This document shows, piece after piece, positions 28,283-36,263 of a DNA stretch of 64,000 nucleotides. This DNA comes from Paenarthrobacter aurescens (GTDB taxonomy: Bacteria > Actinomycetota > Actinomycetes > Actinomycetales > Micrococcaceae), in assembly GCF_041549525.1 (NCBI RefSeq), contig NZ_CP157456.1:1860001-1924000 (forward strand), given 5' to 3'. A model generated the notes under the pieces. The model saw only the letters and a program-made list of their open reading frames with translations, ran no database searches and was not told where the DNA came from. Positions within the stretch are counted from its first letter, which is position 1. Every line of letters begins with the position of its first letter. A program made the translations under genes and the position numbers.

Positions 28283-29191
28283 ATGGAGAGCCGGACGAAC
28301 AGCGACTACTTGGAGTTTCTGGGGGATCGACTTGATAAATTCTCGAGCACGTTCGAAGAGTTCATGACACATCACGTGGAGAACACGGGCTTTGGAGGCA
28401 TCGCCGTGGGTATGGCACCTGCTGTGCTGCCGAAGGATGGTGCTGACAAAGCACGTGTGCGGGCGCTCACTGATCAGCTGAACCACCTCGCTGGAGCTCT
28501 CATGGATCTCAGCAATGTCACTCAGGTCAGGATGACCGCCCCGGGAGCCGGCGTCCTGGACCCCTTCGTGAATTGGCAGCGAATGCTCGAACCGAAGCCG
28601 CTGCTGGATGCTGGTGTGGTCCGAAGTTGCTGCCTTCAGGCCGCCGGTCGTTTAGAGGGCCTGCAGGCTAAAGCCGCCGCTCTGTCTTCTCCGAACATCG
28701 AGCCATCGCTTCTCCATCCTCTCGTGTGGGCTGCGGCCCAGCGTCTTTGGAACGACGGTCATCTTCGTCAAGCGGTTGCAGCTTCTGCGGAGGCCGTCAG
28801 CGGCCAGATGAAGCAGCTCATTGGTCGGAACAACGCCAGTGACACGTCTCTATGGCAGCAGGCCTTCGCAGCCGCGGATCCCCAGGAAGGTAAGCCTCGG
28901 CTGCGCTGGCCCGGGGATGTTGATGACCAGGACGTTAAGACGATGCAGTCCGGTCTGCTTAGCTTCGCTCCCGGTGTAAACATGGTGATACGAAACCCAG
29001 CGACGCACGTCTCCGCAGACTTCACCGAGCAGGACGGGCTCGAACAGTTAGCGACGCTCAGTATTCTTGCAAAGTTTTTGGACCGGTGCGTGGTCGTGTC
29101 TGTCGATGGCGTGACTTCCGCTGCGGTCCCGCCGGAGGTGCCTGCGCCCGCAGACGAATCCAACCGATTAACGACGCGAGAAGACGGCTAG
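28283..29191 (+). CDS. TIGR02391 (Ymh) family protein with HEPN-like motif
   Basis: A 302-residue protein. The C-terminal half matches the TIGR02391/Ymh pattern: LHPLVWAAAQRLWNDGHLRQAVAASAEAV, then an F-x-G-V-N-M-V-I-R-N-P-A-T-H segment. Arg237 and His242 form an R-x4-H motif, the signature of HEPN-type RNases, and the Ymh family is commonly placed near that superfamily. The N-terminal half is not recognised. The ATG at 28283 has TAGGGGGAG before it and is preferred to the ATG at 28259. Only 6 bases separate it from the next gene, so the two form an operon. Nuclease or defence function is inference. Confidence 0.7.
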   Translation: MESRTNSDYLEFLGDRLDKFSSTFEEFMTHHVENTGFGGIAVGMAPAVLPKDGADKARVRALTDQLNHLAGALMDLSNVTQVRMTAPGAGVLDPFVNWQRMLEPKPLLDAGVVRSCCLQAAGRLEGLQAKAAALSSPNIEPSLLHPLVWAAAQRLWNDGHLRQAVAASAEAVSGQMKQLIGRNNASDTSLWQQAFAAADPQEGKPRLRWPGDVDDQDVKTMQSGLLSFAPGVNMVIRNPATHVSADFTEQDGLEQLATLSILAKFLDRCVVVSVDGVTSAAVPPEVPAPADESNRLTTREDG

Positions 29192-29197
29192 CGCGAG

Positions 29198-30472
29198 ATG
29201 CCAACAGGAGGAGAGGACCTTTCCGCATCTGCGAGAGGAATGCTGAAGAAGGTCAAACGGCGATATCTGGAATCCCGGGACTTCAACGGACTCCACGTCA
29301 GTACTTCTCGGAACACAACCGAAGAGATCGATGGAGCGGTCGAATTGGCTGAGGCCGGCATGGTCGAAGTCGTGGGCCCGAGTGACTACCTGAATATTCA
29401 CATACGTCCCTGGCCTTCGCGAAGGACGGTGGCTAAGCAAATCGAGGAGCTCCGGGAACTCTCCGAAGACGATTACGGGGTCTGTCTTTATCCCAAGGCA
29501 AAAGCACTAAAAAAGACGAAATTGCCCGGGAAGTTCGAAAACGCTCCCTTTTCTAAGGCAATGGCTCGTGGCCGATCCACGCTCGAACTGGCGTTCTTCA
29601 GCGCGGACGTGCTCGAGGGTTACCGAAACGATGCCCGGTTCAGGTTCGGCATGGGGGACTTTGGGATTAATTTTGGACTGTCGGACGAGGCGTTCGAAGA
29701 CAGAGACCAGCCGAAGAAAGACAGGGTTGGTCTCCTGCATCTCGGCTTTGCCTACGATATGCGCCAGTACGACCCACAGGCCTCGGATTCGCCGATCATC
29801 CGACGCGTGGCCGCATTCTACGGGGACTTGGACGACCTCACACCAGAGCACCAACAGCGATGGGCGAGTTTTCAGGTTGCCAAGAAAGGGGTTGATCCCC
29901 ACCCAGTTTGGTACGCGTCACAAATGGGTCACTGGCCGGACGGCATGGGCCCGTTCGCTCGACTCGCCCAGGAACTGAAAGCTATTGGCGACTTGTTCGA
30001 AAACGTTTGGGGCATCCGTCTATTCAGGTCCCACGAACTTCCTGACGACTTCGGCTGGATCCTCAGAGCAGACCAACGCGAATGGGACCATTTCATTCAC
30101 TCGTTCGACAAGCTCTTGTCAGACAACATTGATGACGGAGCGCTTGATAAGGCCAAGGTTCCACGGACGAACGAGAAAGGGGACCCTTTGGGCACCCTTG
30201 GCCGGTTTGAGTTGTTCATGACGATGAAGCACGTAGCGCCAGAGTCTGCCAAGTGGGCGTTGAGGCCGTTACGCCAAGTTCGAGCGGCTCGGCAAAAGCC
30301 GGCCCACGCTCTGCGAACCAACGTGACCGACCAAACCTTCGTACGAAAGCAGAAGGACCTCCTGCACGATGTCAATGAAGTCCTAATAAACATCCGTCAG
30401 TGGCTATCGAGCCACCCCCAGAATCGGGAGTGGAAGGAAACATGGCCCGCGGCTAAGGATTATCCGCTCTGA
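29198..30472 (+). CDS. Uncharacterised protein with R-x4-H motif, partner of the TIGR02391 gene
   Basis: A 424-residue protein that I do not recognise. It is hydrophilic with no signal peptide or membrane segment. The middle part is rich in aromatic and charged residues (for example FRFGMGDFGINFGLSDEAFED). Near the C terminus VRAARQKPAHALR contains Arg365-x4-His370, the spacing of HEPN RNase motifs, followed by a long helix FVRKQKDLLHDVNEVLINIRQWL. It follows the TIGR02391 gene by 6 bases. A start at 29240 (MLKKVKRR) is a fair alternative. A role in defence together with its neighbour is a hypothesis only. Confidence 0.6.
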   Translation: MPTGGEDLSASARGMLKKVKRRYLESRDFNGLHVSTSRNTTEEIDGAVELAEAGMVEVVGPSDYLNIHIRPWPSRRTVAKQIEELRELSEDDYGVCLYPKAKALKKTKLPGKFENAPFSKAMARGRSTLELAFFSADVLEGYRNDARFRFGMGDFGINFGLSDEAFEDRDQPKKDRVGLLHLGFAYDMRQYDPQASDSPIIRRVAAFYGDLDDLTPEHQQRWASFQVAKKGVDPHPVWYASQMGHWPDGMGPFARLAQELKAIGDLFENVWGIRLFRSHELPDDFGWILRADQREWDHFIHSFDKLLSDNIDDGALDKAKVPRTNEKGDPLGTLGRFELFMTMKHVAPESAKWALRPLRQVRAARQKPAHALRTNVTDQTFVRKQKDLLHDVNEVLINIRQWLSSHPQNREWKETWPAAKDYPL

Positions 30473-30646
30473 AAACAGGAACTGAGCGGAGGGTAGCTAC
30501 TGAGGCGGCGACTACATTTCGAGGTCCCGACGACAGCAGCTGCGCATCCCTAATTGCCTTCTGGAAGTATGTTCGCGATAATCGGCGGTGCTGACTGAAC
30601 CTATGCCGACACCTGCAGCGATGCTCGGGTGCGTAGGTCGTATTGC

Positions 30647-30668
30647 CGCTCTGGACATGTCCAGAGCG
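30647..30668. promoter_or_regulatory. Perfect 22-bp palindrome upstream of the ImmA/IrrE operon
   Basis: The half-sites CGCTCTGGACA (30647-30657) and TGTCCAGAGCG (30658-30668) are exactly complementary with no spacer. A 10-bp palindrome TTCAATTGAA follows at about 30674. It lies 94 bases before the peptidase gene. A perfect spacer-less palindrome suits a dimeric repressor operator, possibly for the XRE regulator of the operon; a terminator stem for the preceding gene is less likely without a loop. Confidence 0.6.
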
Positions 30669-30761
30669 CGGGCGTTCAATTGAATTACAGGGTTCGTCGG
30701 CTGGCGCAGCAATTTGCGCACGTCGACACGAACCGAGGGGAAACGCATCACTGGGGATGTC

Positions 30762-31253
30762 ATGACCAACGACCCATATCCCTCAGGACAATCGCCGGCG
30801 GAACGCGCAGCGAGTGCCTTCGATTCGTTAGCGCTTCCTACTCATTTGAACCTGGAACGCCTCGTTGAAGTGGTTGAGGGTGTCCGGCATCGGCCTATAG
30901 AAATTGAAGCTGCCGGAGCACTGAATGGTGGATCAGTCTGCGGTTTGTGGCTGTCCACGGATGATGTCGAGATCATCTTGCATGCCATCAGCCCTTCCGG
31001 ACTCCACCGTCAACAGTTTGTCCTTCACGAGCTGGGGCACATGGTCTTGAGGCATGACGAACTTGTGGTGCCGGCCGACTACATAGGGGTCCTCTTCCCG
31101 AACCTTCCGACCGGCCTGGTATCTCGTGTGTTGGCCAGGAGCAGCTTCACTGACGACTTGGAAGCCGCTGCGGAATCGCTGGCAGATCTCTTCGCGGCAG
31201 CAATACGGAACAGTGCCAGGGAGCCGCGATCGTTCGAGAAGGTCTTCGAATGA
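30762..31253 (+). CDS. ImmA/IrrE-like metallopeptidase
   Basis: A 163-residue zinc peptidase of the ImmA/IrrE (DUF955) type. HELGHMVLRH at 89-98 supplies His89, Glu90 and His93, and DDLEAAAESLADLFAAAI supplies the downstream acidic ligand. Such proteins cleave XRE-family repressors in response to a signal; an XRE gene lies two genes downstream. The ATG at 30762 has GGGG upstream and is preferred to 30714. Its stop overlaps the start of the membrane protein gene (ATGA). Confidence 0.85.
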   Translation: MTNDPYPSGQSPAERAASAFDSLALPTHLNLERLVEVVEGVRHRPIEIEAAGALNGGSVCGLWLSTDDVEIILHAISPSGLHRQQFVLHELGHMVLRHDELVVPADYIGVLFPNLPTGLVSRVLARSSFTDDLEAAAESLADLFAAAIRNSAREPRSFEKVFE

Positions 31254-32272
31254 TCCAGACAGTGGCCGCGGCTATGATTTGGCTACTCGTCGTTTGCCTG
31301 TTGCTTGGTTTCAGGAGACGGCGCGATCACAGCGTGCTGACGGCCGCCATCACGATTGCAGTCGCACTGACGCTCAACATAGATCAGGTCTACTTGGGCT
31401 TTGATGCTGTCCTGGGCGGTCGTGACTTTGTGGACCTGTTGTCCAACATATCTATGGTCGTGGGCATCTACTTTCTCTCGACAGCTATCATTCGGGCGGC
31501 TAAACCGGACGAAACGGTCGAGAGACGAGACACTGCTGGCCTAGTTCTCTTGGCCACGGTAATTGTGTGCCTTGCAGCCAGCTTCAGCGCCGTCGTTACC
31601 GAAGGCAGTTCCACTCGTTTCATGGTGGATTACGGTGGTCAGTGGCCCGCTGCCCTCTACTCATCGATCCAGTTTGTTTACATCGGCTACGTGGTTAGCG
31701 TTACGGGTGTTACCTGTTTCCGATTTCGCGGCGACATGTTGAGGCCCTACTTCCGCATGGCATTTACGAGTATCGGGGTTGGTTGTACTTTTGCCGTTCT
31801 CCTTGTGCTGCTCGTGCTGGCCATGGATGTTCTGCATTTGCATGGACGCCTGGATGCTATGCGTGCGATCTCGCCCATTTATGATGCGGCGGTCGTTGCC
31901 GCCATGACTTTCCTGTGCGTCGGTCTGGCCATCCCACCCGTGGCGCGTCGAATTCTCCGCCGTAAACAATCCGCGACCGAGGCGGAGCTGGTTAGCGACC
32001 TCACGAAAATCTGGGAGAACACAACAAAGAAACGGCAAAACGTTCGACTCGTGCGAGACACAGAAATGATCAGCCATCAGGACCATGCCCAAAGACTCCA
32101 TAGGATGCTTGTTGAAGTGCAGGACGCACTGTTAGTAGAGCCCGGGTTGGGCAGTTCCTTGGACATCCATGACCTCAATGTCTTGAACGCAGCTGAGAAC
32201 TACCTGGCGGGACCGATCGTGCGCCAAGTTGCAGTTCGTCGACGGAAGGGGAATCGGCGATATGACGGATGA
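31250..32272 (+). CDS. Multi-pass membrane protein (MAB_1171c-like)
   Basis: A 340-residue protein with about seven hydrophobic segments between residues 5 and 225, then a cytoplasmic tail of about 110 residues that starts with a basic stretch (RRILRRKQSATEAE) and is predicted helical. The layout and its place between an ImmA/IrrE peptidase and an XRE regulator match an actinobacterial family typed as MAB_1171c-like putative transporters. The substrate, if any, is unknown; a membrane sensor that controls the peptidase is an equally good reading. It overlaps both neighbours. Confidence 0.72.
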   Translation: MIQTVAAAMIWLLVVCLLLGFRRRRDHSVLTAAITIAVALTLNIDQVYLGFDAVLGGRDFVDLLSNISMVVGIYFLSTAIIRAAKPDETVERRDTAGLVLLATVIVCLAASFSAVVTEGSSTRFMVDYGGQWPAALYSSIQFVYIGYVVSVTGVTCFRFRGDMLRPYFRMAFTSIGVGCTFAVLLVLLVLAMDVLHLHGRLDAMRAISPIYDAAVVAAMTFLCVGLAIPPVARRILRRKQSATEAELVSDLTKIWENTTKKRQNVRLVRDTEMISHQDHAQRLHRMLVEVQDALLVEPGLGSSLDIHDLNVLNAAENYLAGPIVRQVAVRRRKGNRRYDG

Positions 32273-32714
32273 TGCCAGTTCCTTCGAGAGCCCACAGACC
32301 AGATTGGCACGAAAACTCAATCTCCTACTTGACCTCTACGAGGCCGAGGGATCGGAGGCGTTGACATACCCCGAGATCAATCGGCATATGAGTCAGCGTG
32401 GAACGCCGCTTTCCCGCTCCCGCTGGGCCTACATGCGCAGCGGAGACAGCTCGTTGGCGACCGATCCCGTGCTGCTTCGTAACCTTGCGGAATTCTTTGG
32501 AGTGGATCGTGACTACCTCTTGGACGATGCCGGCGAGGTACCAAAGCTTGTAGACGCTCAGCTGGAACTTCTTCGTACCCTGCGTGAGTCACGTGTGCGG
32601 AACTTCGCCGCTCGTCAGTTGCAGGGGATCTCTCCGGATACCCTGGTGAGACTCCGCGCAGTGATCGACGAACGCAGGAGGGCCCAAGGGGTGGACGATG
32701 CCGACAGCAATTAG
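32262..32714 (+). CDS. XRE-family transcriptional regulator
   Basis: A 150-residue regulator with a helix-turn-helix domain: LTYPEINRHMSQRGTPLSRSRWAYMRSGDSSLATDPVLLRNLAEFFGVDRDYLLD is the XRE pattern in which the recognition helix precedes the YLL core. The C-terminal half (LVDAQLELLRTLRESRVRNFAARQL) is paralogous to the gene at 36672. The ATG at 32262 overlaps the membrane gene end and has GGAAGGGG upstream. It is the expected cleavage target of the ImmA/IrrE peptidase in this operon. Confidence 0.82.
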   Translation: MTDDASSFESPQTRLARKLNLLLDLYEAEGSEALTYPEINRHMSQRGTPLSRSRWAYMRSGDSSLATDPVLLRNLAEFFGVDRDYLLDDAGEVPKLVDAQLELLRTLRESRVRNFAARQLQGISPDTLVRLRAVIDERRRAQGVDDADSN

Positions 32715-33912
32715 TCCTAGGTCTTTAGAGGTTGCCGTTCTTGCTGCATCAGGGGCGGTGCTTGCAGGCGTGGCCGGCGCAGCATACTTCGCTCGTCAGG
32801 TTGTAGTGCCAAAACACAGCCGTCGTGAGGGTCTGGAAGTTCGGGCAGTGCACACCAACGGGGACGGATCCCTAGAGATCGAACTCCCCGCTACGGAACA
32901 AACGAGAGCGCCGGGACGATACAGTCTGTGGTTTGAGCAGGGGGCGGGCCACGCATGCCTCGGACCGGTCGTTGGCTCCCACCCTGACCGAAACTCAGTA
33001 GTCCGGGTGGTTGAGCGAGTGGACTCGGGGGACCTTGAACAAGCCAAGGCAGGTATCTGGAGTGGGTACGTCTACTCGAAACCGGAGCAACTCGGCCTGC
33101 CGTACGAAGACGTTGTGATTCCGGTTGAGAATGGCGTCGCCCCGGCTTGGAAATTCGATCCTCCAGCCGGCGTCAACCCATCCGGCGAATGGGCCGTCCA
33201 CATCCATGGCATGGGCGGTAAAAGAGCCGGCACACTTCGCGGCATACCGGTCGCAAGGCGTCTGGGACTGACGTCGCTGGTTGTCTCGTTCCGCAACGAC
33301 GGCGATGCACCGCCGTCGTACGATGGCCGCTACAACCTCGGCCAAGGCGAGTGGCGCGACGTCGATGCCGGCATCAACTACGCCATTTCCAATGGCGCTG
33401 AACGCATTGTCCTTTTTGGGTGGTCGCTGGGAGCTTCCATCGCCCTTCAAGCAGCAGCTCTGTCGCCGAATTTCTCGCGAGTAGCCGGCATGGTTCTCGA
33501 CGCGCCAGTCTTCGACTGGCGAACGACCCTGGCAGCGAACGCCAAGGCGGCCGGACTTCCTCGGCCACTTGTGCACCTGGGCTTCACCATTCTTCGATCC
33601 AGGGCCCTCCGGTGGGTAACCGGCCTTACTGAACCGATATGTCTGGATTCCCTGGATTGGTTGGCGCGAGCACCTGAATTGAACAAGCCGGTCCTCGTAC
33701 TCCATGGACAGAAGGACGCCACAACGCCCTTCGAAGCGTCCAAGAAAGCGGCGAGTCTGAGACCGGACCTAGTCAGATTGGTGGAGTTTGAATCCCTGGG
33801 CCACTCTCTGGAGTGGAATGTCGACACCGAAAAGTGGGAGCAATCGGTCGAGGACTGGTTCCACCGTCTCCCTTTGGCCGGCGCTAGTCCTGATCACGCG
33901 GGAGCTCAGTAG
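32698..33912 (+). CDS. Membrane-anchored alpha/beta hydrolase
   Basis: A 404-residue hydrolase. Residues 11-33 form a single N-terminal hydrophobic helix, so the enzyme is probably anchored with its catalytic domain outside or inside the membrane. The alpha/beta hydrolase fold has the nucleophile Ser243 in GWSLGAS, Asp340 in HGQKDATTPF and His369 in GHSLEW, a complete triad; HGMGG at about 170 provides the oxyanion strand. It overlaps the XRE gene by 17 bases and so belongs to the same operon. The substrate is unknown; a lipase or esterase role is likely. Confidence 0.82.
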   Translation: MPTAISPRSLEVAVLAASGAVLAGVAGAAYFARQVVVPKHSRREGLEVRAVHTNGDGSLEIELPATEQTRAPGRYSLWFEQGAGHACLGPVVGSHPDRNSVVRVVERVDSGDLEQAKAGIWSGYVYSKPEQLGLPYEDVVIPVENGVAPAWKFDPPAGVNPSGEWAVHIHGMGGKRAGTLRGIPVARRLGLTSLVVSFRNDGDAPPSYDGRYNLGQGEWRDVDAGINYAISNGAERIVLFGWSLGASIALQAAALSPNFSRVAGMVLDAPVFDWRTTLAANAKAAGLPRPLVHLGFTILRSRALRWVTGLTEPICLDSLDWLARAPELNKPVLVLHGQKDATTPFEASKKAASLRPDLVRLVEFESLGHSLEWNVDTEKWEQSVEDWFHRLPLAGASPDHAGAQ

Positions 33913-34165
33913 GAGGCGTTAGCAATGAGTACTGGGCCGCTAGGTCGATGAGCTGGCACTCGACGACTGAGGCATGGGCGGAGTAACGCTCGTCAGCCAA
34001 CGCCTGAACGCAACCAGCCGACTCAAGGACGAGGAGATGACGGCGAACCGTTGCTCGAGAAGCATGGAGTCCCGACGCCAAGACGCCAGGGGACGATGGC
34101 CCACTTCTGATAAGGAAGCGAAGGATCTGGCTCCGTGTTCGGTTCATCAAAATGGAAGTCGACAT
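33884..34165 (-). CDS. ArsR-like winged-helix regulator
   Basis: A 93-residue protein with a winged helix-turn-helix: RSQILRFLIRSGPSSPGVLASGLHASRATVRRHLLVLESAGCVQA. No metal-binding Cys pair is seen. Its sequence resembles the gene at 37132-37455, in which the same GPxSxG and H-L-x-x-L-E pattern occurs. It overlaps the end of the hydrolase gene on the opposite strand. The start at 34165 is tentative; 34147 is possible. A TGTAGAC inverted repeat lies upstream at 34202. Confidence 0.7.
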   Translation of the reverse strand: MSTSILMNRTRSQILRFLIRSGPSSPGVLASGLHASRATVRRHLLVLESAGCVQALADERYSAHASVVECQLIDLAAQYSLLTPPTELPRDQD

Positions 34166-34201
34166 ACAAACCACGGCTCAGGATTGTGGAGGATGCTTGA
34201 T

Positions 34202-34217
34202 TGTAGACGGGTCTACA
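34202..34217. promoter_or_regulatory. Inverted repeat TGTAGAC-GG-GTCTACA upstream of the winged-helix gene
   Basis: A perfect 7-bp inverted repeat with a 2-bp spacer, 37 bases before the minus-strand winged-helix start. It resembles operators of winged-helix repressors (BlaI-type operators also have a TGTAG half-site). Autoregulation is inferred. Confidence 0.5.
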
Positions 34218-34630
34218 GCAACAGGATACGCCTCCTGCGAATGGCGGAACAGATTAGTAGGTTGTTTGACTTGTTGGATCTAGCAAAACCCGCTTCATTT
34301 AGGCGTTGAGATATGGCTCGCTCTTGGGATAACGTGGTCTTCGTCCCGCGCGCATCGGGGCTTGGCAGCAGCTGGTGGCCGTTGCGAGTTCACGGGTGGT
34401 CACTCGACGAAGTCTTACTTGGTGCGTTGGCATGAGGACTGTGTGCCCGAGTCTCTGCGGTAGTCCAAGCCGATCCGGCGTGGTCCATATGTTTTGAGCA
34501 CTTGTCTGCAAACTGCTTGCCTGGGCACTTCTGTCGCTGGTTCAAAGGGCACAGGCGTTCTTACAGCTTCAAGAAGACGTGCCGCCGACGACTAGGGCAC
34601 CGACACAACGGTGAGTGGCCTCCGTAACAT

Positions 34631-34686
34631 AAGGCCGTTCTCGAGGCCAAGGCATCCGTCCTAGAACCGCGAGAGCGGCCTTTTTG
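34631..34686 (+). terminator. Rho-independent terminator
   Basis: GGCCGTTCTCG (34633-34643) pairs with CGAGAGCGGCC (34670-34680, one G-T pair) and is followed by TTTTT. The loop is long (26 bases). The transcript it ends is not clear; it sits between the minus-strand regulator and the lipoprotein remnant. Confidence 0.6.
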
Positions 34687-34732
34687 CGTTACCCAGATAT
34701 GGTGCAGAAACGACTTGAATTGCAATGGGGGA

Positions 34733-35155
34733 ATGGTGAAAAGGTTTTCCACGAGCGGTCCCGCTCTTTTACTTCTAATCGTTGTACTGTCCGGCTGCGG
34801 CGAAGGCGCCAACAGCGCGGGGCCGGCCGCTACAGAAACAAGCCTCGCGGCGCCGACTGTCACAAAGACAGTTACGGTAGCGCCTACACCAAAGCCAACG
34901 TCCATGAGTACAACTGGCTCCTACAAAGCTGACCTCGCCGCCCTCGGCGTTGTGCCGGACAACGTGCAGAGCTACGCCGACTGAATGGAGACGGAAATCT
35001 GCGACGAGACCGGTACTAGCCTCGGCGTCTCAGTTCGCTCCATCGGCGGCAATGCGACGGGTGGTGGAGTCGATGGCGTGCGCCTTACTGTGGCCTACTT
35101 CTGCCCCGAAAAGTCGCAAGAGGTCGAGTCCTACTTGGAGTACTTCAAAAAATGA
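34733..35155 (+). pseudogene. Lipoprotein gene interrupted by an in-frame TGA
   Basis: The first part encodes a signal peptide with a lipobox (VVLSGC) and a Thr/Pro-rich linker, then reads DLAALGVVPDNVQSYAD before TGA at 34982-34984. The same frame continues straight on as METEICDE-TSLG...TVAYFCPEKSQEVESYLEYF to a second stop at 35153-35155. The two Cys of the second part look like a conserved disulphide pair of small actinobacterial lipoproteins. The simplest reading is one 140-residue secreted lipoprotein broken by a single substitution, perhaps TGG to TGA. A programmed readthrough cannot be excluded. Confidence 0.6.
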
Positions 35156-35201
35156 GCAGGACACCGCGGCCCCGCCCAGTCACCTCTGGAGATGAAGCCT
35201 A

Positions 35202-36263
35202 ATGCCTCCTAGGCACAATTGGTGGCACACCATGAGAGAAGCCCGACGCCAAGCATGCGTGGCCGTGGATTTCTACAACCGTCCCGGTGAGCGCCAAAGC
35301 TACGCTGACTTCGTTGTCCATATGCACCTCGCATGGCAAAACCTTTTGCACGCCCAGTTCCTCAGGAAGGGGACCAATATCTACTTCCGGACAGGCAAAG
35401 GCAATCGCCTGTACAAGCGGGATAAGCATGGACAGAAGCAGTCTTGGGATCTCCAGACCTGCCTGGATCTTTCATACAAGGAATCAAATCCTATTCGGGC
35501 CAACGTCGAGTTCTTCATAGGACTGCGAAACTCCATCGAGCACCGGTTCGAGCGGAGCCTTGTCATCGCCACTGCTGCACATGCGCACGCGTACGTCATC
35601 AACTTTGAAGCAGAACTTACGAGGCTCTTCGGGGTTCAAGAGTCCTTGGCCGACGAACTGCGGTTCCCGGTGTTCATCCAGTCTCTTTCACCTGAAGGAA
35701 TGGATGAGCAGCGGGCACTGAGGCGGGGCCTCCCACTGGAAGCCAAAACGTACATCTCTGAGTTTGAGGCGAGCATCCCAATCACGATGCGCCAGGATCC
35801 TCGTTTCGAGTATAGGATCCAGCTCCAACCACTACGCGGCGTGAAGGACGAAGCGGACCTCGCCTTCAAGTTCATCAATGCTAAGGAGCTCTCCGAAGAG
35901 GAACTTGCGGAAGCGATGGCTGCTGGGAAGACCGGCAAGGTCCTCATCTTCGAGAAACTCAAAGCCAGCGGCTTCGACGACGAAATGCTTCCCGCGAACG
36001 CCGCCAAGGCCGTGCAGGAGCAAACCAAGTTTCGCTTTTCGGTGAACGATTTCACCAAGCTCCGTCACCGCGATGGCGTCGGGCCAAAAGCAGGCCAAGC
36101 GCCGTCAGCAAGCTTCGCTGACGGAACCAACTGCATCTACAGCACAGCCCACAAGAACCACGTCTATACCAAGGCGTATATTGCATCTCTCATTGAAGAA
36201 TTGTCTGACCCTCAAAAGCATGAAAAGGCCCTAAGCAGGACTCCGGAGCCTCCACCTAGCTAA
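35202..36263 (+). CDS. DUF3644 protein with HEPN-like RNase motif
   Basis: A 353-residue protein of the DUF3644 type. The N-terminal region is helical with SYADFVVHMHLAWQNLLHAQFLR and then VEFFIGLRNSIEHRF, where Arg109-x4-His114 is the R-x4-6-H motif of HEPN RNases; the DUF3644 family is often placed in the HEPN superfamily and found among mobile or defence genes. The C-terminal part (FRFSVNDFTKLRHRDGV, then IYSTAHKNHVYTKAYI) looks like a small DNA-binding domain. GGAG lies upstream of the ATG at 35202. No partner gene adjoins it. Defence or toxin function is inferred. Confidence 0.75.
   Translation: MPPRHNWWHTMREARRQACVAVDFYNRPGERQSYADFVVHMHLAWQNLLHAQFLRKGTNIYFRTGKGNRLYKRDKHGQKQSWDLQTCLDLSYKESNPIRANVEFFIGLRNSIEHRFERSLVIATAAHAHAYVINFEAELTRLFGVQESLADELRFPVFIQSLSPEGMDEQRALRRGLPLEAKTYISEFEASIPITMRQDPRFEYRIQLQPLRGVKDEADLAFKFINAKELSEEELAEAMAAGKTGKVLIFEKLKASGFDDEMLPANAAKAVQEQTKFRFSVNDFTKLRHRDGVGPKAGQAPSASFADGTNCIYSTAHKNHVYTKAYIASLIEELSDPQKHEKALSRTPEPPPS

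Larger units (their letters stand above)
34166..34732. other. Gap with two regulatory structures, 34166-34732
   Basis: No convincing gene in 567 bases. It contains a 16-bp inverted repeat at 34202 and a terminator at 34631. A minus-strand frame at 34299-34511 has no recognisable domain. Confidence 0.5.

Noticed and set aside
34982..34984. Selenocysteine at the in-frame TGA of the lipoprotein gene
   Set aside because: No SECIS-like hairpin was seen just after the TGA and the family is not known to use selenocysteine; a nonsense mutation is simpler.
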